A stretch of 64,000 bases of DNA from an uncultured Acetatifactor sp. Its GTDB lineage: Bacteria; Bacillota; Clostridia; Lachnospirales; Lachnospiraceae. The DNA lies in NCBI GenBank assembly GCA_910583845.1, contig CAJUAB010000019.1:36012-100011 (forward strand), read 5' to 3'. A model generated the notes under the pieces. That model had not been told where the DNA came from and ran no database searches. It was given only the letters and a program-made list of their open reading frames with translations. Below, in pieces: positions 34,972 through 44,544 of this stretch. The translations under genes and the position numbers were made by a program. Each line of letters opens with the position of its first letter. Within the stretch, counting starts at the first letter, position 1.

Positions 34972-36746
34972 AGATTGCGGAGTACATAACTACCTTGCCA
35001 TCGGATATGGTATACTGCAGCGCGGCCGTGAACAGAGAGTACATGGTACAGATGGCCGATGAACATTTCTATCATTTTCTGGGGAAAACCGTGGGGATCT
35101 GTATGGCGGACTGCATCCACCCGGAACTGCGGGAGGAATTTTGCAGGGCTTTTGACAGTCTTAAGCCCGGGGGCTGTATAAGGATGCTGACGGCCATGCG
35201 GGGGCAGGAGGACAGGTATCAGCAGGTGGATCTGACCATCAGTGACAACGGGCGCACCGTGGGAGGGGCGCGGGTATGGGATCTGATGATCTATAATCTG
35301 TTTACCATTGAGGAGAAGTATTTGCAGGCTTCCAATGATGCCAACAAGTATCGGGCCCTGTTGTCCATGTACCGGGAATATCTCTTTGATTATGATGTGG
35401 AGCAGGACTGTATCGCCGTATTCCGCTATGTGGGTATCAAGTCCACCGTCCTGATGAAGTGCAGCCTGGAGGAGTTCAGGGAGAAGGTTTGTGCCATGTA
35501 CACCCGAAAGAGCTTTCAGGAGGAGCTGGAGGTGTTCTGCCAGCATCTGCTCAGCGCCCAGGAGAACTTTTCCTGTGACCTGCGGGGGCCCATACCCAGG
35601 CACAAGACCATGATGGCATTGTTCCATATCGAAGGCAGAGTGATCTATAAGCATAACAATCAAAAAATGGTGTTGGGGATATTGAGGATGATGGACCAGA
35701 AGGCGGAGGAGGCCGTCCCCTATTATGCCACCGCGGAGGGCAAGGATTCTTTTACGGGGCTGCTGAACAAACGGGCCTGCGCGGAATATGTGGCGGAAAT
35801 GCTGGCATCGGACACGGAAATTCACTATATGGCCGTAATAGACATAGATAATTTCAAGAATATCAACGATTCCTACGGGCATATGTATGGGGATCAGGTG
35901 ATCAGCCGGGTTGCGTCCATCATCAACAGCACCATGAACGGGCGGGGAATTGTGGGACGTTTTGGCGGGGACGAATTTTTTATCTTCACCAACTGGATCA
36001 CCACGGAAATGCAGCTGCGGGCCGTGCTGACATCCATCAGAAAGCAGGTACAGAGCGCTTTTGAAAATCAGGAAGAGAGCTGCAAGGTCACCCTGTCCAT
36101 CGGCATCAGCAAAGCGCCCACAGACGGGCACACCTATGACGAACTGTTCAAAAAGGCGGACAAATGCCTCTATCTTGCAAAATTCAAGGGGAAAAACCGT
36201 TTTGTGATCTATGAGGAAGATAAACACGGAGATCTTCTGGAGGAGGGCCAATCCATCCGCCACACAATGAATCCGCTGGAAAAGGCGGAATATCTGGCGG
36301 ATGTAGTGGCGGATATCGGCATCCGTCTGTTTGCGGAGGGGTCAGGTTCCATGGAGGAGATCCTGGATCAGATCCGGGCGGCTTTTGAGATTGACGGTGT
36401 GCGGATATACAGGGCGGGGCAGAGAGAACCCCTGTATATCAGCGGAGATTACCGGCCGGTGCCGGATATGCACACCTTTGTCATCCGGGATGAACTGGTA
36501 CATTTGCTGGATCAGCCCCATTATCTCATGGCCAGCCATATCACCAATCTGGAGGGTGTCAACCGGGAACTTTTCGAACTGCTCAGAGAAAGCCGCATAG
36601 AGGGTATGGTGTGCTTCTGCTATAAGGACAGGAGCGGCGTTCATCTGTACTTTTTCTATGAGGCCTTCAACCATCGCTTCCGCTGGTCGGAGTCCGATAA
36701 GAATTTCCTGCTGACGGCAAGTAAGCTCATGGCCAATGTGCTGTAG
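34968..36746 (+). CDS. GGDEF-domain protein (diguanylate cyclase)
   Basis: A 592-residue protein that should make cyclic di-GMP from two GTP. The cyclase domain spans about residues 260-425: DSFTGLLNKRA, VIDIDNFKNINDSYGHMYGD and RFGGDEFF (GGDEF near 331) are complete. The inhibitory RxxD site normally five residues before GGDEF is absent. N-terminal residues 1-240 look like PAS-type sensing segments; the C-terminal 150 residues resemble a GAF-type domain. The start ATG overlaps the kinase stop (ATGA), so the two proteins are made together and probably act in one signalling route. No EAL or HD-GYP partner lies in the window. Confidence 0.92.
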   Translation: MKIAEYITTLPSDMVYCSAAVNREYMVQMADEHFYHFLGKTVGICMADCIHPELREEFCRAFDSLKPGGCIRMLTAMRGQEDRYQQVDLTISDNGRTVGGARVWDLMIYNLFTIEEKYLQASNDANKYRALLSMYREYLFDYDVEQDCIAVFRYVGIKSTVLMKCSLEEFREKVCAMYTRKSFQEELEVFCQHLLSAQENFSCDLRGPIPRHKTMMALFHIEGRVIYKHNNQKMVLGILRMMDQKAEEAVPYYATAEGKDSFTGLLNKRACAEYVAEMLASDTEIHYMAVIDIDNFKNINDSYGHMYGDQVISRVASIINSTMNGRGIVGRFGGDEFFIFTNWITTEMQLRAVLTSIRKQVQSAFENQEESCKVTLSIGISKAPTDGHTYDELFKKADKCLYLAKFKGKNRFVIYEEDKHGDLLEEGQSIRHTMNPLEKAEYLADVVADIGIRLFAEGSGSMEEILDQIRAAFEIDGVRIYRAGQREPLYISGDYRPVPDMHTFVIRDELVHLLDQPHYLMASHITNLEGVNRELFELLRESRIEGMVCFCYKDRSGVHLYFFYEAFNHRFRWSESDKNFLLTASKLMANVL

Positions 36747-36755
36747 GCGGACTGC

Positions 36756-39488
36756 TTACTTTGCCGGGATTCTCAGGATTGTCAGGGAGCGGGCCGGGGC
36801 CTCGTACAGGAAGGTTTCGTCAATTGCCATTGCTTTCGATACAGGAATCATTTTTTCCGGCTCGTCAAAACTGTTTACGGCGCTGAGGGAGTCACCGGAT
36901 AATACCGTCACCTCCGCCTCTTTCTCATACTGCTCCGCCTTGAACCCCTCCAGACGGGTGTCCACCGGGATCGCCTGGGCGGTGGGGTTTACCAGCTTGA
37001 TAATGAGATCGCCGTTTGCGTCCAGATTGGCGGATTCATACAGAGACTGCGGGGCCTCATAGCGGTAATCCAGATATTTCACATCGTCCAGATACCCTTC
37101 CACATGGCTGCCGTCCACGGTCACCCGGATGGTATAGACCTTTCCACGCTGCAATTTCACATTGTTCACCGTGCCGGAAATCTGTCCGCTCTTGCTGCCG
37201 CCGGATACGATTTGCAGGCAGGAGACGGTATTGCCCCAGCCTCCTATATTCCAGAACATATTGTTGGCGGCGTTCCGGACGCATATGGGGATCAGAAAGC
37301 CCTCGGAGCCGGAGAGAATTTCCGCCTCCACGGTCAGTGTGTAGTTGCTCCAGTCCGGATCTCCCACATAGAGGCTGTCTCCGGTGCTGATATCCGCGGG
37401 ATTGCCGGTGTGGCTCTGAATCAGCCGGCCGTCCTTCACGGACCAGTCTCCCTCCCAGACCGTCATATCAGCGGGAAGTTCTCCATCGTCAAAATCCGCC
37501 TGATACAGGCTCTCCCCAGTGGCATTGTCCGTGACCGTCAGATGGTCATAGGCCACGCTGGTCTGCCAGCTGCCCAGCCCCACCCTGCCGGAGAGGTCCG
37601 GGGAGGACGCGGCCTCCACCGTCAAGTCCGTGGGCAGATTGGTGACGCCCTTATTGCAGGCGAAGAGCTGCTGCACATAGTAGTTGACAGAGCCGTAGGC
37701 GGCGGTGCTGTCAAACCAGATCATATCCGGGTTCCACTGACTTTGCAGCCTGTTGCCGAACAGCGGCGCATAGCAGGCCATTTCCACCACGTCCCCGTTT
37801 TTCTCCAGACCGGTCATATAGGCCGCCTCCGCTAACGCCGCCTCCAGCGTGTTGGACTGGGCGGCATATTCCCCCAGAAATACCCTGGCCTGGCTTTCCC
37901 GGTCATAACTGTCGTAGCGATGAGTGTTGGTAAAGAAGAAGGAGGGCGCTTCGTAGTAATGCTCATCCACCAGAGCGGTGATCTCATCGCCCCAGTCCGC
38001 GCAGTCCTCCACATAATTCCAGCCCACCCGGTCCCCGGAGGAGGTGCTGTTGGCCACGATCAGCCGAATGTCGCCGTACAGCGCGGGATTTTCCAGCGCC
38101 GCCTCGTTGAAGGCCTCCACAAAGAGGCGGTAGTGCTGGAAGTATTCGGACTGCCACTGTTCATTTCCTATGCCGATATATTGCAGCGGGAAGGGGTCCT
38201 CATGTCCCATGGCAATCCGCACACCGCCCCACCGGGTGGAAGCATCTCCCCGGCAAAATTCCACCAGATCCAGCGCATCCTGTATACACTGGCGGAATTC
38301 CTCACTGTTTTGTTCGTACACAATATATCTGGGACTCTGCACCTGACAGGTCATACCGGCATTCAGCACCGGCACGGGCAGACAGTCCAGAACCTCGCAC
38401 AACTCGAAAAATTCGTAGAAACCGATGCCATAGGAGGTGTAATAGGGGTGATTCTGAGTGCCCTTCCAGATGGAATATCCCTGGGGCCGGACCTCAATGC
38501 CGCCGGTGGAGGTCACATCCCCCACGGTCAGCTGCGCGCCGCCGCCGATGGAATCCTTCCAGCTGTACATGGACTCCTCGTTCCGTCCTTCGATGACACA
38601 GCCGCCGGGAAAACGCAAAAAGGAAGGATGCAGAGCTTCCAGCATCTCTCCCAGGTCCCTGCGGATGGGAAGCCCCTGATAGGTGTCCGCGGGCATCAGG
38701 CTGACCATGTCCAGATCCACGGTGCCCCCGTCTATTCCCAGGTCCAGAGCCAGCGTGGAATCCGCCAGATCCGCCCCGGCCGTCTGTTCTCCGGCGGTCA
38801 GCGTCAGCTCATACCGTGCCCATTGATCGGTTATACCGCTGATTTCGCCCCGGGCCAGCGCTGCGCCCTGACGGTTTAACTCCACGGAGACGGTACCGTC
38901 ATATCCGTCGGGGCTTTTCAGGTACACCGAAAAAACATACTCCTCCTGCCCCTTGATATTCATGCCGGACAGATATCCCTTATTGGAGAGATAGAGGCGC
39001 TCCGTCCCCTCCGTGTTGGAGAGCCGGGCGTAGTGGGGGTTGTTCTCATGAAGACAGCTGCCGTCCTTTGAGCCGTCTATAACGGTAAAGGCGGAAGAGC
39101 TGCCGTTCTCCGGCCAGACGCTCCATCCATGCCTGTTCTGATTTCCGGCGATCGGGCCGTACTCAAAAGAGCGGTTCTTGATCAGCTCGGCGTATAGCCC
39201 GCCGTCCAGGGCATGGTTGATATCCTCTAAAAATATGCCGTACAGAGTATCGCTGATGGCGTGGGATTCGTTCGGCCCGGAGCTGTCCACCTGTACGACA
39301 TAATTCGCGGCAGGCGCTGCCGCGCTGCCCCCTTCTTCCGCGTTCGCTTCGGAGGGCGCTTCCAAAGCGGACGGAGCCTCCGCGTTTCCCTCCGCAGGCA
39401 TACCGGCGGGCGTCCCGCAGGAGGTAACCAGACAGGCGGCGGCCATCAGGTAGCCTGCCGCTTTCAGATTTCGTCTTTTCCGCAACAT
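36756..39488 (-). CDS. Extracellular lipoprotein GH51 alpha-L-arabinofuranosidase with laminin G-like module
   Basis: A 910-residue surface enzyme cleaving arabinofuranose side chains. The lipoprotein signal ends in VTSC (Cys24), followed by an Ala/Glu/Pro-rich linker. The GH51 catalytic region runs from YGIFLEDINHALDGGLYAEL (about 82) through FLRFPGGCVIEG; the acid/base is Glu in IGIGNEQW (about 440) and the nucleophile is Glu in VFLGEYAA (about 537). A carbohydrate-binding insert lies after the first strand (about 105-260). A beta-sandwich of the 3-keto-disaccharide hydrolase/LamG type (about 690-850) is inserted in the C-terminal part. The ribosome site is GAGGAG. It is divergent from the transport locus. 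Confidence 0.92.
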   Translation of the reverse strand: MLRKRRNLKAAGYLMAAACLVTSCGTPAGMPAEGNAEAPSALEAPSEANAEEGGSAAAPAANYVVQVDSSGPNESHAISDTLYGIFLEDINHALDGGLYAELIKNRSFEYGPIAGNQNRHGWSVWPENGSSSAFTVIDGSKDGSCLHENNPHYARLSNTEGTERLYLSNKGYLSGMNIKGQEEYVFSVYLKSPDGYDGTVSVELNRQGAALARGEISGITDQWARYELTLTAGEQTAGADLADSTLALDLGIDGGTVDLDMVSLMPADTYQGLPIRRDLGEMLEALHPSFLRFPGGCVIEGRNEESMYSWKDSIGGGAQLTVGDVTSTGGIEVRPQGYSIWKGTQNHPYYTSYGIGFYEFFELCEVLDCLPVPVLNAGMTCQVQSPRYIVYEQNSEEFRQCIQDALDLVEFCRGDASTRWGGVRIAMGHEDPFPLQYIGIGNEQWQSEYFQHYRLFVEAFNEAALENPALYGDIRLIVANSTSSGDRVGWNYVEDCADWGDEITALVDEHYYEAPSFFFTNTHRYDSYDRESQARVFLGEYAAQSNTLEAALAEAAYMTGLEKNGDVVEMACYAPLFGNRLQSQWNPDMIWFDSTAAYGSVNYYVQQLFACNKGVTNLPTDLTVEAASSPDLSGRVGLGSWQTSVAYDHLTVTDNATGESLYQADFDDGELPADMTVWEGDWSVKDGRLIQSHTGNPADISTGDSLYVGDPDWSNYTLTVEAEILSGSEGFLIPICVRNAANNMFWNIGGWGNTVSCLQIVSGGSKSGQISGTVNNVKLQRGKVYTIRVTVDGSHVEGYLDDVKYLDYRYEAPQSLYESANLDANGDLIIKLVNPTAQAIPVDTRLEGFKAEQYEKEAEVTVLSGDSLSAVNSFDEPEKMIPVSKAMAIDETFLYEAPARSLTILRIPAK

Positions 39489-39628
39489 AATGGATCTCCT
39501 CTCTTTCTTAGTGCAATATCGCCAAAAACACTCCCCTGCATTTGTCTATTATCCCAAGAGTGCCTAAGAAGCAAGCAGTAGGGGGCGTCTCATATATAAA
39601 ATAGCACAAAAAAAATATAATTCCAGCA

Positions 39629-39657
39629 TTGACTTTTTGCCCGAAACATAGTACCTT
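39629..39657 (+). promoter_or_regulatory. Candidate promoter of the transport operon
   Basis: TTGACT (39629-39634), 17-bp spacer, TACCTT (39652-39657), downstream of an A-rich stretch. The 80-bp AT-rich leader to the start at 39740 holds no clear hairpin. The -10 box is weak, which would suit an activated promoter. Confidence 0.4.
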
Positions 39658-39739
39658 AGAAATGTATAGAGTTTACTAAAATATTTAAGGATTCAATAAA
39701 ATAAACATAAATCGAATCAGGAAAGGAAAGGTTAGCATT

Positions 39740-42700
39740 ATGAAGCAGAAAAGCGGTGCGAAATTGACAGCCATGACTCTTGCGGCCACCATGCTTCTGA
39801 CCGTGGTTCCCTGCCGGGAAGCGCGGGCCGAAACAGATGGCGGGAGTGGCCCGTCCGGCTATTCCTCCGACGATGGATATGTCAATGAGATGATCGCCAA
39901 CAATTACACCAAGGCGAGCGCAGGTTACAGCGCGGCGCTCTATACCGGCAGCCAGGTGATCATGGAGGCGGCGGAAGCCGTCACCGATGGAGGGCAGATC
40001 ACCTCCGAGAACAGAGAGTATGCGCTGGCGGATCAGGTGGTGGATCTTCATATAGGAGATGTGATCACTCTACAGATAGAGGTGCCCCAGACCGCACAGT
40101 ACTATCTGGGCTTTGACTATCTCTCCTATGACGAGTCCGTGTTGCCTGTGGGGCTGGCCATGACCGTGGACGGGGAATTCCCTTATTACGAGTGCCGTAA
40201 TCTGGAGTTTGAGACCACCTGGGTACAGAGCGGTGAGAAATCTTATGACCGTTACGACAATGAGATCGTGACTGTGCCGGATAAGCTGATTCAGTGGGAG
40301 CGCAAATTCTTGAGCGACAGCAGTTACCGGCATTCACGCCCCCTGACGCTGGAACTGGAGGCGGGCAGCCATGAGATCCGGCTGCAGGTGAATGAGGGGA
40401 ACTTCCTGCTGGGCGCGCTGCTGCTGGCGGCCCCGGAACAGATTCCTGCCTATGGCGGCAGTCAGAAAGCGGAGGGGCAGGAGCTGATCGAGATTCAGGG
40501 AGAGGATTTCACCTACAGGAACGATTCCTCCATCCATGGCATTGCCGAGTACGACACCAGCCTCTGGCCCTATGAGGTAAAGGACACGGTGCTCAACACC
40601 ATCGACTCCGATTCCTTTGTCTCGGCGGGACAGAAGGTGACCTACCGGTTCGACGTATATGAGGACGGATACTATTACATAGGGATGAACTACCGCCAGT
40701 CCGATAAGAATGATTTCCCGGTGTTTCTCAATGTGGAGATTGACGGGGAGATACCCAACCGACAGCTGATCTCCTACCCCATGGAGTACACCACCAGATA
40801 CAGGACGGCCACCCTGGAGGATGAGAACGGCGAGAACCTCAGCGTATATCTGGAAAAGGGGACCCACACCATTTCCTTTACCATCAGCATTGACGAGATC
40901 CGGGAGATCCTGGAGGGGCTGGACGAGATCATGTCCGCCGTCAATGATCTGTCTCTGGAGATCACCAAGGTGGCGGGCAACAACGCCGACAAATACCGGG
41001 ACTTAAAACTTTCCCGGTATATTCCGGACATTGAGGAGCAGCTGTACGGCTATGCGGACCGGCTGTACGCCCTGCAGGATACGGTGAAAGAATACGCGGG
41101 CAAAAAGGGCACCATCGCGGTGCTGTCCTCCATGAGCATTGCTGCGCGGCAATTGATTTCCCTGGCCGAGGAGCCGGACGAGATTCCCTTCCGGGTGGCG
41201 GAGCTGTGTACCAGCCCCTCCAGCGTCAACCGGCATCTGGCCAACACCGTGGACACGCTGATCAAGAATAAGCTGGCCATCGACAGGATCTATATCTATC
41301 AGGAGGGAGCCGCCCTTCCAAAGAAGCCCAATATCTTTGTGTCGGCGGGGATGAATATCAAGCGGTTTGTGACCTCCTTTACCGACCAGGCGTACTCCAC
41401 CGGCAACACGGACCCGGAGCATTTGCAGGTGTGGGTGAACCGCTCCAGCCAGTATGTGCAGATCATGCAGAAAATGATCGATGAGTATTTCACGCCCCGG
41501 ACGGGCATTGAGGTGGATATCTCCATTATGCCGGACCAGTATAAGCTGGTGTTGGCCAACACCTCCGGCAAGGCTCCGGATGTGGCCACAGGCATCAACT
41601 ACACGATTCCCTATGAGCTGGCCATCCGCGGCGCGCTGGTGGAAATGACACAGTTCGATGATTTCACGCAGGTCGCGGCTCCCTATGAGGACGGTTTCTT
41701 CCTGACTTCCTGCGTAAACGGCGGCATCTATGCCATGCCGGAGACCATGAATTTCTGGGTGCTGTACTACAGAAGCGATATATTGGAGAAGCTGGGGCTG
41801 GAAGTGCCGGACTCCATGCAGGATGTCATCGACATGCTGCCGGAATTGCAGATGAGAGGTCTGAACTATTATCAGCCCGTGTCCGGTATGCTGCTGATGC
41901 GGAACTTCCACGGTACCACGCCGCTGATCCATCAGTTTGGCGGCTCCCTGTACGGCTCCACCGCGCAGCAGGGCACGGCGCTGGGCAGCGCGGAGTCGGT
42001 GGACGGCTTTACTTACCTGACGGAACTGTTTACGATCTACAATATGCCCATCAATATCGACAATTTTTATCAGCATTTCCGTAATGGCGACATGCCCATC
42101 GGCGTGGCGGATTATGCCGCCTACAATCTGTTGTCCAATGCGGCACCGGAGCTCAGGAATTCCTGGAGCATCGCTTTGGTGCCCGGGGTGGAGCAGGAGG
42201 ACGGCACCGTGGACCGCACGGTATGCGGCTGCGCGGAGAGCAGTGTGATCTTTCGGTCCGACAGCGAGCGGGAGGCGAAAGCCTGGGAGTTTGTCAAATG
42301 GTGGTCCTCCACAGAGGTACAGGCAGAGTTCGGCCAGACCTTGCAGATCACCTACGGCAAGGAATACATGTGGACCACGGCCAATATGGAGGCCTTCATG
42401 CAGCTGCCCTGGGACTTTGGCGACAAGCAGATCATCGCGGAGCAGATGAGTTATGTGGTGGACGTGGCCAGGGTGCCCGGCACCTATCTGCTGGAGCGTG
42501 AGATGAGCAATGCCTTCAATGACATTGTGGTCAATAAGCAGACGGCCCAGACCCGCATCGACAAGGCGGTGAAGACCATCAACCGTGAGTTTGACCGCAA
42601 GCTGGAGGAATTTGAGTTTATCGACAGCGAGGGCAACACCATAGAGGATTACAATATACCGACCATAGAAACCATACGAGAAATATTGGGTAGAGAATAG
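39740..42700 (+). CDS. Giant extracellular solute-binding protein with N-terminal carbohydrate-binding-like domains
   Basis: A 986-residue secreted protein. A signal peptide covers residues 1-31 (cleavage near ARA-ET); no lipobox follows it, which is unusual for a Gram-positive binding protein. Two related beta-rich blocks (about 55-215 and 245-385; both contain YYxGxxY and DGExP motifs) resemble carbohydrate-binding domains. A helical linker is at 390-530. The C-terminal 450 residues are a family 1 binding protein (NIFVSAGMNIK, VDISIMPDQYKLVLANTSGKAPDVATG, YAMPETMNFWVLYYRSD, AWEFVKWWSS). It is first in a long operon with two permeases immediately after it, and likely captures an arabinose-containing oligosaccharide. 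Confidence 0.88.
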   Translation: MKQKSGAKLTAMTLAATMLLTVVPCREARAETDGGSGPSGYSSDDGYVNEMIANNYTKASAGYSAALYTGSQVIMEAAEAVTDGGQITSENREYALADQVVDLHIGDVITLQIEVPQTAQYYLGFDYLSYDESVLPVGLAMTVDGEFPYYECRNLEFETTWVQSGEKSYDRYDNEIVTVPDKLIQWERKFLSDSSYRHSRPLTLELEAGSHEIRLQVNEGNFLLGALLLAAPEQIPAYGGSQKAEGQELIEIQGEDFTYRNDSSIHGIAEYDTSLWPYEVKDTVLNTIDSDSFVSAGQKVTYRFDVYEDGYYYIGMNYRQSDKNDFPVFLNVEIDGEIPNRQLISYPMEYTTRYRTATLEDENGENLSVYLEKGTHTISFTISIDEIREILEGLDEIMSAVNDLSLEITKVAGNNADKYRDLKLSRYIPDIEEQLYGYADRLYALQDTVKEYAGKKGTIAVLSSMSIAARQLISLAEEPDEIPFRVAELCTSPSSVNRHLANTVDTLIKNKLAIDRIYIYQEGAALPKKPNIFVSAGMNIKRFVTSFTDQAYSTGNTDPEHLQVWVNRSSQYVQIMQKMIDEYFTPRTGIEVDISIMPDQYKLVLANTSGKAPDVATGINYTIPYELAIRGALVEMTQFDDFTQVAAPYEDGFFLTSCVNGGIYAMPETMNFWVLYYRSDILEKLGLEVPDSMQDVIDMLPELQMRGLNYYQPVSGMLLMRNFHGTTPLIHQFGGSLYGSTAQQGTALGSAESVDGFTYLTELFTIYNMPINIDNFYQHFRNGDMPIGVADYAAYNLLSNAAPELRNSWSIALVPGVEQEDGTVDRTVCGCAESSVIFRSDSEREAKAWEFVKWWSSTEVQAEFGQTLQITYGKEYMWTTANMEAFMQLPWDFGDKQIIAEQMSYVVDVARVPGTYLLEREMSNAFNDIVVNKQTAQTRIDKAVKTINREFDRKLEEFEFIDSEGNTIEDYNIPTIETIREILGRE

Positions 42701-42715
42701 GGGGTGAGGATTTTT

Positions 42716-43639
42716 ATGGCAGAGACAAAAGCAAAAAAGAATAAAATAAGCAAGCGGAGCAACAACAAAAACGGTTATCTGTTTATCGCGCCCTACGGAC
42801 TGGCCTTTACCGTATTTATCCTGGTGCCGGTGCTGCTGGCGGTGGTACTGTCCTTCACCAATTTCAACGCCATCGAGTTCCCGTCCTGGGTGGGCTTTCT
42901 GAATTACATCACCGTGCTGACCAACGACGAGGTATTCATGCAGCATGTGCTGCCCAATACAGTGGTATACGCGCTGATTGTGGGTGTGGGAGGCTATGTG
43001 CTCTCCTTTGTGCTGGCCTGGGCGCTGTGTAACCTGACCAGAGGTTTCAGGACCGTGTTCGCGCTGATCCTGTACTCGCCCAGCATGACGGCGGGCGTGG
43101 CTATGACCGTGGTGTGGAAGGTTATATTCTCCGGCGACCAGACGGGCCTTTTGAACAGCTGGCTCATGAGCCTGGGCGTATTGAACGAGCCGGTGATCTG
43201 GCTGATCAACGCCAAGTATCTGCTGCCCATCGTCATTGTCATCGGTCTGTGGTCCAGCATGGGAATCGGCTTCCTGTCCCTGATTGCCGGTATTCTGAAC
43301 ACGGATGAATCCCTGTATGAGGCGGGGGCCATCGACGGCATCAAGAACCGCTTTCAGGAGATGATCTATATCGTCATCCCCAGCATGAAACCCCAGATGC
43401 TGTTTGCGGCGGTTATGGCCATCGTCAACGCTTTCCAGGCGGGCACGATCTTTACGCTGCTGACGGGCAACCCTTCGCCGGGATACGCCTCCCAGCTGAT
43501 TGTAAACCATATCGAAGACTACGGTTTTCTGCGCTACGAGATGGGTTACGCGGCGGCGGTTTCCGTGGTGCTGTTACTCATTGTGCAGTTATTCTCCAAA
43601 GTGGCTGACCGGCTCTTCGGAGAGAGAGATGACTTTTAG
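42716..43639 (+). CDS. Sugar ABC transporter permease (MalF type), first pair
   Basis: A 307-residue permease with six membrane helices and the EAA loop [25 protein letters not shown] (about 205-230) that contacts the ATPase. I take ATG 42716, because GGGGGTGAGG is directly upstream; a GTG at 42704 lies within that site. It follows the binding protein by 15 bp. The Lys-rich N-terminus stays in the cytoplasm. No ATPase gene lies in the locus, so a shared MsmX-type ATPase must serve it. Confidence 0.94.
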   Translation: MAETKAKKNKISKRSNNKNGYLFIAPYGLAFTVFILVPVLLAVVLSFTNFNAIEFPSWVGFLNYITVLTNDEVFMQHVLPNTVVYALIVGVGGYVLSFVLAWALCNLTRGFRTVFALILYSPSMTAGVAMTVVWKVIFSGDQTGLLNSWLMSLGVLNEPVIWLINAKYLLPIVIVIGLWSSMGIGFLSLIAGILNTDESLYEAGAIDGIKNRFQEMIYIVIPSMKPQMLFAAVMAIVNAFQAGTIFTLLTGNPSPGYASQLIVNHIEDYGFLRYEMGYAAAVSVVLLLIVQLFSKVADRLFGERDDF

Positions 43640-43657
43640 AGAGGAGGAGAATAGGAT

Positions 43658-44527
43658 ATGGCATATAAAGGACATCGCATCAATCCAACCAGATTTGAGA
43701 AGAGCCAGATCAAGATCATTGTGATCCTGCTCCCTCTGGTGATTTTCATGGCATTACCCATTATATTCATTATCAACCACGCGTTCAAGCCCATGGAAGA
43801 GCTGTTTGCGTTCCCTCCCACCTTTTTTGTGAGAAACGCGACCCTGGAAAATTTTGAGAGCCTGATCAAGGCCAGCCGGACATCGGGCATCCCCTTGAGC
43901 CGCTATGTGTTCAACAGTCTCATCGTGACGCTGGTGACGATTTTCCTGTCCCTGCTGATGACCACCTGCGCGGCGTTCGCGCTTTCCAAGATCCGGTTCA
44001 AGGCCAAAAATACGCTGATGAATATCAATCAGACGGCGATTATGTTCGTGGCCACCGCGGTGCTGATCCCCCGCTATCTGGTGATCAGCAAGACCGGCAT
44101 GATCGACAGCTACCTGGCGCACATCCTGCCCCTGGTGGCTATGCCTGTGGCGCTGTTTCTAGTGAAACAGTTTGTGGACCAGGTGCCGGACTCCCTGATG
44201 GAGGCGGCCTACATGGACGGCGCCACCGACTGGCAGGTGTATCTCAAGATCATTATTCCCATGATCAAACCAGCCATCGCCACGGCCTCCATTCTGGTAT
44301 TCCAGCAGGTGTGGACCAACATGGAGACCTCCAACTATTTTGTGAATGACGACAGCATGAAGACGCTCACATTCTATATGAACACCCTGGCCAACGCCAA
44401 CAACACCGTGGCCGGACAGGGTATGGCGGCGGCGGCTTCCCTGATCATGTTTATCCCGAACCTGGTGCTGTTTATCATCTTGCAGAAGAACGTTATGAAC
44501 ACCATGGCGCACTCCGGCATCAAGTAA
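43658..44527 (+). CDS. Carbohydrate ABC transporter permease (MalG type), first pair
   Basis: A 289-residue MalG-type permease, with NHAFKPMEELFAFPP after helix 1, six helices, and EAA loop LMEAAYMDGATDWQVYLKIIIPMIKP (about 185-210). It is 18 bp after its partner, with GAGGAGGAGAA as ribosome site. Together they form the channel for the ligand of the upstream binding protein. Confidence 0.94.
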   Translation: MAYKGHRINPTRFEKSQIKIIVILLPLVIFMALPIIFIINHAFKPMEELFAFPPTFFVRNATLENFESLIKASRTSGIPLSRYVFNSLIVTLVTIFLSLLMTTCAAFALSKIRFKAKNTLMNINQTAIMFVATAVLIPRYLVISKTGMIDSYLAHILPLVAMPVALFLVKQFVDQVPDSLMEAAYMDGATDWQVYLKIIIPMIKPAIATASILVFQQVWTNMETSNYFVNDDSMKTLTFYMNTLANANNTVAGQGMAAAASLIMFIPNLVLFIILQKNVMNTMAHSGIK

Positions 44528-44544
44528 AGGAAAAGGTGAGAGAA

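Noticed and set aside
41003..43510. An 835-residue open frame on the minus strand
   Set aside because: It runs antisense across the solute-binding protein and permease genes; its His/Gln/Gly-rich product is a codon-bias shadow.
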